Source: Asterella californica (Eukaryota > Streptophyta > Marchantiopsida > Marchantiales > Aytoniaceae). Taken from it: a DNA stretch of 64,000 nucleotides. This document shows positions 10,607 through 22,923 of the stretch, piece by piece. The translations under genes and the position numbers were made by a program. Below the pieces are notes generated by a model, which was not told where the DNA came from, made no database searches, and saw only the letters and a list, made by a program, of their open reading frames with translations. The DNA lies in the NCBI GenBank assembly GCA_036924285.1, contig JAYKYS010000010.1, positions 17,769,001 through 17,833,000 of the forward strand, in the 5' to 3' direction. How positions within the stretch are numbered: position 1 is the stretch's first letter; every line of letters begins with the position of its first letter.

Positions 10607-13600
10607 CACAAAGTTGACAGTGTCGAGGTCAAGTGGAAACTGAAGAGAAGAACAAGAGAGAAAGAGCGCTGCAGATATTATGATTCCCCATTATCCTCGA
10701 ACGTTTTAAGTGAGAAGAATACACGCCGGCTTGGTTAGACTTCAAATTTCTGTATTAATACATTGAACGTAACCAGGACAGTCTTGTCTGTTCACTTTCA
10801 GTGTTATTTTTTCAGCAACAGGAAAAATTGACGGGTTTTGCTTGTCTGTCTGTTCTGCCCTCCTCGCTTCCTCGGCCACTAAATAAATGACGGACATTGA
10901 GAGGAGAACTGGTCAACACGAGTGTGAGTGCTGAACTGACAAGATCTCTGTATCGTGGTTTTAGTAAGTAAAAAGTCTCAAGCATAATCCATCTCTTCTT
11001 ATAGATTAAGCTTTGGGATTCACAATGCACTCTCTTTATCTCTACAGCCGTTTGGAAAAGGCGAAAAGCAACTCCAGAAAATGCGGGATGAAATTACCAA
11101 GTAGAAGGATTGTAAAACTACAGTAGTCTTACAGGTCAATGAACAAAGACCTTATAGAAACACTCAAGCACTTGACCATACGCCCACATTATTTGCTCCA
11201 CCGTGATTGCGGAAGGTCGTCTTCTAGTGGTGGAGCATCCAGAAGAGATCAAAGTCCATCATCAAACTACTGTACATCAAATGATGCGCTCCAAAGCGTA
11301 TACTGATTTCCATTTGCATGCTCCTTTCTGAGAGAAAACTTCGCATAGACTCGAAAGTTGCCTTTCGCAATTTCGAGTCTATGGCTTTCGAGTCTTTTGG
11401 CCTTTTGTTGCATTGTTGAAAGAGAGCGCGGCGCCTTCGAGTCATTAGGGCTGGACTGCTCATATAGGCAACACTGACTTGCCGTCTTGTATGCCACTTG
11501 CGTTCCTCCGTCGATGAACCCTTTCCAGGATTCAAATCGGCTGAACCTTCTGAATAGGTAATTTTCAAGGACCACCGTATGGCTAGCCGCTAGCTTCGGC
11601 AAACGCGCTCTCATCTTCCCAGGTCCAGCCGCAACAACCGGTTGGAGCATGTCAGTCTTCTATGATTTTACGGGCGTAAAAGCGTGAAATGGAACTGTCA
11701 GCCCCAACGGGGTATTCAGAAAAAGCACGCGACTGTGCTTTCTGGCAGTTAGCCTGTAAAGATTACCGGGAACAAAACATAACTCTACAGTCAAGTTGGC
11801 GTGGTCTCACATTCTTGCTGCAGTCAATCTCCGTTATAGTCACACTTCATGAGTACCGATCGTTTCTTTGTAAATGCCTCTCGTTATAAGTCACATCATG
11901 TGTTATATAAGCATACTTTCTGTGAAGAAAATACAAAAACAAAGTGAAGAGAACAAAACTATTTAAATGAATTATTTTTCATTTTTAATATATCTATCAT
12001 ATGATCATAATAGAGAAATTTCATTTCACACGAACGTTCTTCGTTCCGTTTCTCTTCGCGAAACAAATTAAGATTATTAATTGAACCACTATCAACATGA
12101 ATTCATCGACGAGTTTCACTTTTTCATAGTCTTCCAGCTTATTTACTTTTTATATTTATATTCTTGAATTTGTAATTATAATGTCTATATACATGTAATC
12201 GTATTCTTAATTATCTTTCTATATCATAATTACAAATTCAGAATCACAACAGATTATAGTCATAAAATATCAAGTCACCAAGTGCGAGAATGTAACAGCG
12301 GTTGACTGTAGGACGTTAACTTTTCATCCATGAAGTGTGGAACTCGGGGTGAAGTGTGGCAGTAAACCTCTACTCGACGTACTTTTAGCAATGACGGAAA
12401 GTAAAACATATTGCTGTGGTTCGGAGTGCACTGTCAGTCGCCGATACGGGAGCGTAAGCCGCGGCGTGAAGGGTAGTCCGGTCAGCCCGTAAAATCGGTA
12501 ATTTTCAAGGACTACCGTATAGCCACCGCAAACTCTCTCTCTCTCTCTATATCTATATCTCAAAAGGGATGCAACAGAAATTCCAAGGACATCATAAGCT
12601 ACCGATACTTGATGCCGCCATGGGACCCCGAGGTGATTGTTCCTATCTTCAGCATCATCATATCCAAGCTGAAGCTTTGCTATGGAGCATTTTCTTGCTG
12701 CTACTACAATCAGCGGTAACTTCATTTGGACTTCAAACTCAGCAGAACACTGAATGAATGTGTGGGTGGTGTCTGCCATAAAGGAGCAGAAATGTGCTCC
12801 CTCACACCTTTGAAATGACAATACAACTCACTCGCACCCCAGGGACGAAAATGTCTTGCTCACACTTTCCCATCGACGTCTTGTCCAAAATGGTGCTGTC
12901 TTTGTAAAGTGTTTGTGAATGATAGAGTACTCGGCGTGTAAGAGCACTGTTGTATCTGACTGCAGAACTGTACACAGTGAGTGAGAGTAATAAGACCATG
13001 CACAATGTTTGAATCACACAAGGCATAGCACAACGAAGTTGAGAGCGGGATTATTTTTGAATGTGTCTGGTTGCGATACACGACGCTCAGACGTCTTTTT
13101 ACTAATCTGACTATAATATATATATATCAATATCATATTTTCACGATAGAAACTTAATAATCGAGAATCGATATCAGACCGATAGACTTACAGGTAATGC
13201 TCGGTCACAAGTGTGGGAATGCATTTTTCTCACTTGGATGCGAGGGAGCGGTACTGTCGTTTCAAGGGTGTGAGGGAGCCAATTTCTGCATAAAGGAGTT
13301 TAAAGAGCGAGCACCGAAGAATCTTCACTCTTCTTGATCCGATCGGATGGGATAAGAGCAAAGTGAAGTGACTTTATAGACAGGCCGTGGATCATATGAC
13401 ATCACTTATCCACACCTCATGCAAGGTTACTATTTTGAGTACTCGTAGAAGCTTATTCTCGTTGTGTTGTCAAGCACTGGCAGTAAATTTCTGACGTGAG
13501 ACTACTACAGTACCGTTTGGACCCTACCGAGTCGTTTACCTCGACGCAGTACATTCACCCCTCCCACTGTAGGCCTTAGGTCCTCGAACCTACTGTATCT

Positions 13601-16190
13601 TTCCTGCAGTAGAATTGTTGTGTAGGTAACCCCGTCTTTTCCAGGCTCTGGCGACTTGACACTGGGTCTTGAGGAGGAAAAGCTGGACTATGGTTTCGTC
13701 TACAGTAGTCTTTTCACCCATCTCGCGACCTCTTGATGGACTTCGGGTCCCGCTCCATTCGTGGTGGGGTTTGCGAGCGGCTGCGGCAATGAAGGCATTG
13801 TGGGTGGACATTCAAAGTGAGCCCACCTTTTGTCTGACGTGCTTGGTCCCACCAAATAAAATATAATCTTTCGGTCATCTACGGCTAGCCTACGTGCTAT
13901 GCTATACATACGGTATCTCTACAACCTACGCTGGCCTCTAGGGATTGTACAGATTTTCACCTGCTCTTGACGAAAGAAATAGCGAAGTGAGTAACGATAA
14001 ATTTTATTTTTAAAGTGAAGATCGAATGATAGATGATAAACATAGAATCAACTAAAAGATACACAAAAACCTGAAAAGAGAGACAAGTTTAAGAATCTAA
14101 ATTTTTTTAACATGGATTTCACTATCTTGAGATCAGAGTGAAATATATATCTAACAAAAAGATAAATATCACAACATTATCCAAGTGTGAAGACAACAGA
14201 GCATTTTTGCTGATGAGAAATCAGCACTGGAATTCTCCTAAATCTGATCGAACGGTGTATAACAACGTATCCAATTTCCAAGCACGAAATCCAGACGTTG
14301 AAACCTCTTGGAAAGAGGAACGGAGTCGAACCGTGATTGGAAGAGTGAGAACCGCAACTGGTACTCTTTGAGCTAATGCTCGGTACACAATAAATTAATT
14401 TTTTCTTTTATGTTTTTGACATGAATCAGCTCGGAACTGTAAGAGGAAGTTAACCTAAGTATGTAATAATAAAGTTTCATCACAACACCGAGTAGTACAA
14501 AGACCCGCTCGCAAAAAATCTTTCCTACTTTAATAACACATACAACTAATTCTTCTCGATCAAAAGTCTACAACACCGACGATGGAATTCTGGAAAATAT
14601 TCCATCCTTTGCATCAACAAGGTTAGATTGTTATCTTCATATTACAAGTAAGAGATGGTAACGTTTGATTAAAAGACATTCCTCGAGGTTATGTCAAGGA
14701 TAAAGTCATCTTCTGTCTCTTTAATTTATAGTCATGATTTTATAGTTTCTTATTTTTATTTCCATTAACTTTTAGGTACTTTTTCTATACCTTGATTCAG
14801 TAATTCTTTTGGTTTTAAATTTTATACTCTTTATTTCTTATACAATGTTAACTAATTTTTCCTAAAAATATATTTTTGGAGCTTTATTATGTTCCACATG
14901 ATTTTGTACTAGATGGATTGTGACATCCCTCAGACACGTTGTCAACTCTCCAAGTCACTTAGCAAAGCTGAAAAATCTCACGTAGATAGCACTCAAAATG
15001 TGGCACAAGATATCAATTTAACCCTCTGACTTTGGACGATCATAGATTCTCTCTCGTAATCTCAAATCAATCAATTCTTCTGTCCGTATTGCATTTCTGC
15101 TCGTGGGCTTTCTAGTGCATCTCTTGACTTCCTCCAACGGAAGACCTTTGAACACTTAAAAGCTTAACTCAAATATTCAGAACTCAAAAATGCGAACACA
15201 AGAGAATCACCCCTTGAAAGACAAGTAGATATAATAATGAAACATAACGTACAACACTTAATACAAAGTCGTGATAAAAAGTACAGCAAAAAGATACTAA
15301 GATGTTATCATTAGATTGTAATATTCCTCTATCAGATTCGTTACTATAAACCCTCACGGTTAGATTGCTTAGAAGTCTCTTTGTTATGTAACGATCACGG
15401 GATCATCAGAGTATACGATTCATCACGCTAGTCATGAAGTTATCTCTTTAGAAGTAAACCAACCACATCGGAAGTGGTCGCAATGGATACAATGAAGCTT
15501 GAAAAGAAATGATTTGAAAGTGGGAGATCCTAAGCTAGGATCAATTCTTTATCAACTTCCACCACTCTTGCAACTCTTCATTGGTCCATGTAGAACACCA
15601 AGAAATATTCATGTGTATAAAAGATAACCAAAGTATCATAATACCGATCTATTCTGTTTCCCAAGAGAAATTGCCCTCTAAAGTAATTTTTTAGTTATTA
15701 CTAAGTGGCTTATTGTTTAGAGAATTACCATACATGCCATATATGATATACCCCTAGAAGAAATCTTACTCACGAACTTGGGAGGATAGACCAATACGAA
15801 TACACTAGTTCTTGGTAACTATGTCCTTAGGCCTTCATTAAGGAAAAATCCTCCTTCAGTGGTAAGTAGAAAGGAATGGTACATACACCTATATCCAGAG
15901 CTGAAATACATGCAGAGATAACAACATAAGACAGAACCCTGTATGTCACTTTCTATGGAGAGGTTCTTGGCAACGAGGTAAATCTTTCTCCAGGGTACCA
16001 GGTAGAAGTTTAGGCGGGGTAGCCCACCAACTCCTTTCTTTTATCTAAGGGTATAGGCTTAAGATATGTGGCTCAACCAAAGAAAAGAGGAAGCCGAGCG
16101 AACCGAAGCCACTTGCACTTGAGTACAACCGAGGGAACATGGGCTATTTGACCATGAAGAGAATATGCATGCTAGATGAACTACTGGGAA
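10607..16190. other. Unassigned, AT-rich region
   Basis: No gene recognised in about 5.6 kb. Minus-strand frames at 11224-11650 and 12324-12821 (up to 165 codons) share a short VVLENY-encoding 24-bp motif, GGTAATTTTCAAGGACYACC plus CGTAT, at 11557-11580 and 12497-12520. A perfect 14-bp inverted repeat (12166-12179 with 12226-12239) marks an AT-rich hairpin. A CT run followed by TATATC repeats lies at about 12534-12565. Beyond 13980 the DNA is AT-rich and closed in all frames. A TGTGACATCCC at about 14930 resembles a gypsy LTR start but has no partner. Confidence 0.4.
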
Positions 16191-16394
16191 CTTTTGCTCG
16201 TTTAATGTTATCAGTAATATACATATATATTAAATAAATATATATACTAAATAAATATAAATAATTAAAATATTTTATAAAAATTATCTGTTAGTTCATG
16301 CTTGGAAACATGAAGAGATAAATCATAAATCTTGACTCGCTTGCAGCACTTCAGAAGGTAAAAGTCCGGTAAGCTATACTCATGAATACATTAA
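16191..16394 (+). repeat. AT-rich dispersed repeat, copy 2
   Basis: Second copy of the repeat at 2022-2233, same orientation. It is followed by a hairpin CTCCATC/GATGGAG at about 16411-16428, as near the first copy. Confidence 0.7.
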
Positions 16395-18305
16395 CTTACG
16401 CAGAAAATACCCTCCTCCATCTCTCGATGGAGGAAGATATTTTCTGAAGGAAGTATTTTTTTATGAAGGTGATATTTTATGGAGGAGGTGCTCTGAAACT
16501 ATTGTGAGAGAAGGAGTGTATGTAGATTGCCTACTACATGGAGATGCTCCCTTGATATCTATTTCCATAATGCCTACTTACCATATGGATGACTAAATAG
16601 GAGGAGGAAGGAGATTCACGATAATTACATGCTAATGGAGGCTAGTGAACGGAAAGACAACTGAGCCACCAAAATGGAGTAAGTCAGTAGCTAGACCAAG
16701 AGTTGGAGAAGGCCATGCCTGCCATGTGGCAATAGGACACAGACCTCATTTCTGAAGGGAGAACCCATGGAGGTACTGTCTATCGTTTCATTTCCTCTCT
16801 CGGTGCTTACAAGATTTCGCGTTCTACCATAGCTATCTATTTGAGCTTTTTGAAATCAATGTAGTACTTCCTTCGATAAGAGATCGACGTAAGGATATTC
16901 TGCGGAAGGGAGACATTGCGCGAGCTATACTAAGAATTTCTTGAAGAGTGATAGGGACAGGGTGCTAGCTTTTAGAAATCGAAGAAAAGAGATGGCGGTG
17001 GAAGGTTGGGATCAGCACGTCAGTATCCGGAGGATCTTCATGAACGCACCATTTTTTGTAGCTAGTATCGCCAGTTGATCGTGAGGTCCCTTCAAGAAAA
17101 GAGATGGGGGTGACATGAATTGAACCTTGAGAAGATCAGTTGTGGCTTTGGCGATTTAGGAAGAAACTGCTGCGGTATATGTTCATAGACCTTCGGCAAT
17201 TTGGGAGGAAGATATTTTTTAGGAGAATTTGACTCAAATGGAACCGAATATATATTTACTCAGAAGCGCTGAGCGGGCGGACGAGTAGTTACTCATGGAC
17301 ATGAGGCTGATTCTCTAGAATCCCATGTCCCATGTCTTCGTATCTTGTGTCTAACTCGTTGAGAGTTAGCTTTCAGGGAATCTCTTCGAGTCGACCAGGG
17401 GAGGGAGAATGAAGAATATCTACAGAAATTCCCTCGCTATTGTGTTCTTGGGTGAACAGGGGTAGTGGACTGTTGATTCGAATCTCTGGACGAGAGAACC
17501 AAGAAGGATGATTTATCAAATTCCTGTTTAAATACTTCTAGTCTACCAAGGGCCACGACTTCCCCACATACTGTGTTCCTTCTGAGTAACCTCAACCGAT
17601 TTAGAGACAAGACTGCATTACGAGCTATTCATTACTTTTTCTCCCTACGGACACAACTCCTACTTTTGTGCTTCTGAGGGAAATAGAAAGGAACTGATTT
17701 TCTTTACTTCTTCTGTTTCTCAGTTTTAATTTTTCTTATCTTCAGAACATCACGAAAACAAAGAGAAGGGAATTGCTGTTCTTCCAGCTTTGCACCTAGG
17801 CCCTATAGCTTATTTCCTAAATTCTGAAAAAGAAAATGACTGTTTAATAAGAGTCTGCCAAGAGAACGTAAAGGACCTGAGCAGTACCTACATCTTTACT
17901 GAATGATCCGAAGGAAGGAGAGCTAATTTACATTGAATACTTCCTTCTTATACAAAATTTCCTTTTTTTTTCAATGAAGTCAACCGTGAGAAGAAGGGCA
18001 CGATTTCAAAGGGATCCCGTGAGTACCTACAAAAGACTGATTGCCCCAAGGATAGAATTCTTAGAGAAACTCCTACGTTCTGAGCTGAAATAGGTAAGCC
18101 CTTACAGTATTCAATACTTACCTTCCTGCCTACTCTGTAGTTCTTGTTAAAAACCGTAAAGAGGAACTGATTCCTTGTGAATAGTCCATACCTTGGATAT
18201 TTTCTGCAAGAAGGAGAAACCCAGAGTGACGGTAAGGAAAACAAGGAGCTTTTCTTAAGAGTGATAATGTGAGCTCTTCTAAGAACTATTTTCTTAGAGG
18301 AATAT
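16395..18305. other. Unassigned region
   Basis: No gene recognised. The longest frame is 98 codons on the minus strand (17948-18244) and resembles nothing I know. The sequence looks like decayed repeat. Confidence 0.4.
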
Positions 18306-18524
18306 TGTTGATATAGTCCCGATCTCGACGGCTAACATTAGCCGGAGTGGTTAGGGTTGTTAGAGTTAGTTAGAGTGCTAACTTACCATTAGAGTTTCTT
18401 TTGTACTCACCTCCACTATATATACAGAGAGAGACAAAGCCTCTCTCATCTCATTCCTATTTTACTTTCCTTGTCTACTCGCTCTCTCTTCTTGGAGTGT
18501 CTTCGAAGTATCGATCTTTCTACA
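18306..18524 (+). repeat. 5' LTR of a second copia element
   Basis: A 219-bp block starting TGTTGATATAG and ending CTTTCTACA, with a TATA-like CTATATATACAG at about 18416. It is immediately followed by a copia PBS. No second copy of this LTR is in the window. Confidence 0.75.
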
Positions 18525-18536
18525 TGGTATCAGAGC
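18525..18536 (+). promoter_or_regulatory. Primer binding site of the second copia element
   Basis: TGGTATCAGAGC abuts the LTR end, complementary to the 3' end of initiator tRNA-Met. Confidence 0.92.
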
Positions 18537-18845
18537 CGCTGGAAACCTTCAAATTGACTGAAACTTGACCGAGAACACAATTCGCACCTTCTGAACAAGA
18601 CAGCCTTAAAGGACTGATCGACAGATTTCAGCGAGAAAAAATCGTCTAGGTCTCCGAAATCACATTCAAAGTTTCTGGTGGTGAAAAAATGATTTCGTCT
18701 CACCCGGACGCATCAGCAAGATAGTGCCCGACATCAGACACACCTCCAGCTGCTCTCTCCTGTACTTCTTCATGCACAAACTCCATCTTGCTCATCAGCA
18801 ATTGGATCTTTTTTGACCAAAATGAAAGTTTTAGGACTTGAGAGT
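18537..18845 (+). pseudogene. Copia leader and gag N-terminus, truncated
   Basis: After the leader, a short frame from about 18690 starts MISSHPDASAR and then stops, in the position of a gag start. The copia sequence ends near 18840 where the truncated gypsy RNase H of the neighbouring element begins, so one element broke into or deleted into the other. Confidence 0.5.
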
Positions 18846-20458
18846 CTAAAACAATCTATCCTTGTAATCAATCCTTCCCAGAACTGGAGGAGACGATAGT
18901 AAAGACTTCAACTTTCTTATCGCATCAGTATGCTCTTCCTCCCATCTGAACTTATGACCCTTACGCAACAATCCATACAACGGATCCGTCACATGCGCAT
19001 AATGAGGAATCCAAATGTGATAGAATACACAAGCACCAAAAAATCTTCTTACTTCTGTCAGCGAGTTGCAAACCTCCTTCATCCTTGCAACCGCATCCAC
19101 GATCTGGCTTTCGACCAAACGATCCACACAAATGACCAACGATCAAAACCTCTCTAATCCCAAATGTAGACTTCGCACCTGACAACGTAATATGAACTTC
19201 CTCAAGTCGAGATAAGATCTTCTCACAATCTGCAATGTGATCAGTGACGTATCGCCGACACCCTTTCTGATCTAATGCTTCATCCTTCTCATCTTCCACA
19301 CATCCTTTGATGAGGATGTCATCCAAGAACGGCATCGTCTTTTCAGAGATGAAGTCCCTTAGAACTCGATTCATCTCGTTCATCATGTGTGCTACCGAGT
19401 TGGTAGCTCCCTGTGATAAGGTACACATCCTAACCAACCCCAAAGGTGTTCTCATTGTCGTGAAGCTTCTGCTCTCCTCCGCTAATTGAAACTGATCATA
19501 CCTTGAGTAAAGATCTCCCATCGAGTAAATCGCTCTTCCTGTAAACGCTTTTGCAAACTCCTCCACAATCGGTCCCACCCCAACATTTCTGATTGTTATT
19601 GCGTTCACCGGTGCATGTCTTGGATGAACCATTCTTCTTAGACATTGTAAACCATCTGCTCGAATACGGTGCAAACGACGGCTCCAAGATCTTCATCCGC
19701 ATCTTCTCCTTCAGCAACTCCACTAGTTTGGGCAAGTGTGCCCACGGTACTGGAATTGGTCTCAGGTTCCATGACACATGCGATACCGTGAAGATAACCA
19801 TCGGGGTAACAACGTACGGGTCTACACACCCAATCTCATGTGGCTCAAAGACAAATGCTTTCTCATGTCGTGAAAGCATCTCCTTGAAGCACATCCTCTC
19901 TTTTGGTAGAAGAGACCCATCAGATCCAATCTTCAGCTCTTCAAAGGTCTTCTCCGTGAACTTGTGTCTTATCATTGCAGGATCTCTCAAACTCTTTTCT
20001 CTTGAAGCTCGATCCATCTGTTGGTTAGTGTCTTCTGGCAAAGGACCAGCAATTGGCTTTATCTTCCTATCCATTGTCTTGTACCTTGTCTCAACTCGAA
20101 CCTCTGGTGCACAGAATGATTCGATTACCGAATAGACCTCCCTTGAATGAATCTGCACAACTTTATCCATATCCTCCGATCCAATAGACATGATCTCTCG
20201 CAAAGGATCCTCCAACCCATCCTCTTCATAAACACCAGAAATCCATTCATCTCTTTCTAGCTCACCCAACTCTTTCATCATCAACTCAACATCACGCAAA
20301 TGTTTTTGTTCTTTTCTCCTCAGCTCTTCTACCTTCTTGTAGATAGCAATCCCACCCTCTGAAAATCCAACAAACCCTGTACAAAAGGCACTATCTCCAT
20401 CAAGCGAGAGTACCTTCTCTTGCGCACCACCACAATCTCGCTCTATAGTGGTACTCAA
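18846..20458 (-). pseudogene. Gypsy reverse transcriptase and partial RNase H
   Basis: The N-terminal part (20458-19496) contains PIPVPWAHLPKLVELLKEKM and LEPSFAPYSSRWF, the start of a gypsy RT. After a frameshift, the palm continues at 19674-18961 with YSMGDLYSRYDQFQLA, TMRTPLGL, QGATNSVAHMM and the catalytic FLDDI. Another shift leads into the connection and RNase H start (PHYAHVTDPLYGLLRKGHKF ... PPVLGRIDYKDR), where the copy ends. Confidence 0.9.
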
Positions 20459-20476
20459 CGAAAATCCTTGAACTTT

Positions 20477-21244
20477 TCACTCACCCTTGGAAGCGGTTTC
20501 TCCCTCAAAACGATCTCGGTTGCGCTCGTGATTGGACGGTATAGTCAAGAACTGCACCGCTCTCTTCCCATCTTGACTTCGGATCCTAGCATAAGCAGAT
20601 CCGTCATCCAGTACCTTTGTTTCCATCCGAGTCGCTATGATGAAAGGTTGACCAAGAATGAGCGGGTATGATGTTGCTTCTTGAACAAAGAAGTTTTGGT
20701 CGATAGCAACATCACCTACGCGCACTCTGATGTCTAGACAAGCTCCATACAAGTCTCCTCTTGTGTTGTTGGCTGCTCTTATGACCCACCCATGCTCTGT
20801 GTCGATCGGCCACTTCTTCCTCTTCTACAGCTCCTTCGACATGATGTTGATTTCTGATCCATGATCGATCAGAGCAACCATCGGCTCATCCAAGTCTCTG
20901 ATTCTCACCAACGTCTCCGTTGTAGCTCGAGCCCAGTGACTGTGGCTGTAATGACTTGAGCTCTGCTTTCCATCCTCCTCTTCATCCTCAAAATGCACCA
21001 TGTGTCTTCGGTCTCTTTCTTCCTCTGGAGAATAAACACTGCATTTTGCAAGCTCTCTCTCTTCATCCACAGACATCCTAGTATCCAAGGCATGCGATAA
21101 ATCAGTCTCACCCTTGATCTGTCGCTTCCGTTTGATGACATCGATGATGACATCATGAAACTCACGCTTAGCAATGTCCAACACTTCTCTCAAGATAAAC
21201 TCCACCTTCGCATTCAAAATGCGATCTTCCAAGACTCCCTTCAA
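20477..21244 (-). pseudogene. Gypsy aspartic protease region
   Basis: VALIDHGSEINIM at about 20835-20880 is the protease active-site loop, with DHG in place of the common DSG or DTG. PLILGQPFI at about 20650 is the conserved C-terminal ILG block. A stop after MSKEL splits the domain. Upstream, an acidic stretch joins it to gag. Confidence 0.85.
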
Positions 21245-21299
21245 GTCTGTTGAAGCCTCGATGTCCGACTGTAGTTTGTATGCAGCCGGCTTACTCTTC

Positions 21300-22858
21300 T
21301 CCTTCTAAAACTCCTTTGCTCTCTCTTTCGATGAAGAAGGAGCATCATCCATCGGTAGATCTTGAGCTCCTGCATCTTGAAGCTCTTGACGAACCTTCTC
21401 CCCTTGAGTCTATCTCTTTGAAGAAGTTCCTTCCCTTGAATCCTCTGAATCTCGCCTTCTCTTCTCTTCCAACAACGCTTCGTGTTGGTTCTTGGCGATG
21501 TAAGCATGCACCGATAGAGCTTCTATCGGATCCTCCCATCCAATATCCTTCCGGATCGTAGCAGCTGTTCTTAGCAACGTCTCATGTGTCATCTTCTCTT
21601 TCTGTTTCATGGAGATGGCAGATGACCACAATCCACTTGGCTCAACTTGCCCGTTAAAACCTCTCTCAGCTTGATCCTCAACCCTTGTGTCATAAGTTCC
21701 AGCTTCCACCATTGCAACTGCTTGCGCTGATAGGTGGTCCTCAACCAACTTCTTCATCCCTCCTCTACCAAAGTTGGTCTGAAGAAGTGTACCAGTATCC
21801 CTCAGCGCTACCTTCCCATCCTTCCATAAGATCACTCCTTGCTGCAGAATATCAGTGAACTCCTTGCAGTCTCTGCGCGGATGATCAGTACCATCGCACC
21901 AGATACACCGCTGGATCCAGCCTTGCTTCTAAACCGGTCTTGCTCTGCTTGTAGATCCCTTCTCTTCCAATCTTGTGAGCTTGATCTGCAGATCTCGCAT
22001 TCCACGCAAAATCTCCTCAAGGTTTGAATCATCCTTCTTCAGAGATACGATAGGTGCCTGAACAACTGGAGCAACTGGTACTACCAGTCTAGCAACAAGA
22101 ACCACTGGTCGGACTACAGGAATAGGTGTTACAACTGTAGGTGTTGACGCCAATCTCCTAACAGGAACCTTCTCTCGTCTCCGCTCCCTCTTGGTAAGCA
22201 GACCAACAGCTTCCTCAACCTTCTTCCAGCTGCATGTCAATCCATCGTCCTCCTCCCGGTCTTCCTCTAGCTTCTCCTGCAACTTCTCATCTGCAGCCCG
22301 AAGAAATAGCTCTGTCTTGTTGGACTGCAACGTCAACTTCTCCATCTTGGTCAACCGTGAAAACTGCTTCTCAAACTCTCTGAGCAACTCAGTAGCTTGT
22401 AAACCCTTCCTTGGTTGCTCAACCCACTTCAAGAATGACTTCTTGGTGACTCGATCAGAGTCCTCCAAGAAGTACTCATCCATCAAGGCACGAGCAAAAG
22501 TCTCCCAATCCTTGTTAAAATGCTTTGTTAGCATTTTAACATGATCTCTAATCTCTGGAGCTGCTGCTAGCTCAAACGTCTCAATCATCTCATCTTCTGA
22601 GACCCGGTTCAGCTCCATCTCCTTCACATAATGCCTCAGATATCTAGAGACATCTCTCCCATCAAACTGATCAATCCTGTTGACCACCGCTTGTAACGCC
22701 TTTGTTGCCAAAGCTTCCTTCCGCTCGTCAGACTGTTGCTGCCGTAAGAACATAGTGAAAGCTTGGAACATCGATGCAGTCGTCGGATCCAACTGCACCT
22801 TCGGCAACCCACCTGAACTACTAGCTCCATCTCCATCACCTTTCTCATCCCCACTCAT
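21300..22858 (-). pseudogene. Gypsy gag with zinc knuckle
   Basis: An ATG at 22858 (MSGDEKG) starts a 309-codon frame that ends at 21929. It carries the capsid-like block QFDGRDVSRYLRHYVKEMEL and LLREFEKQFSRL. After a stop, the same gag continues with CIWCDGTDHPRRDC (a CX2CX4HX4C knuckle) at about 21870-21912 and a C-terminal domain from 21835. It is homologous along its length to the intact gag at 36340-37938, which shows where this copy is broken. Confidence 0.9.
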
Positions 22859-22923
22859 GACTGCCAATCTCTTCTTCAAAGTTCACACACAGAAGAAATC
22901 TCCATCCCAGACCTTCACCACCG

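Noticed and set aside
11224..12821. A gene on the minus strand, from two frames that both encode QVSVAY and VVLENY
   Set aside because: The order of the motifs differs between the two frames, QVSVAY uses unrelated codons, and only a 24-bp DNA match is shared. It is more likely a short repeat plus coincidence.
14930..15560. TGTGACATCCC as the start of another gypsy LTR
   Set aside because: No second copy, no PBS or PPT beside it and no internal genes nearby, so the boundaries cannot be supported.
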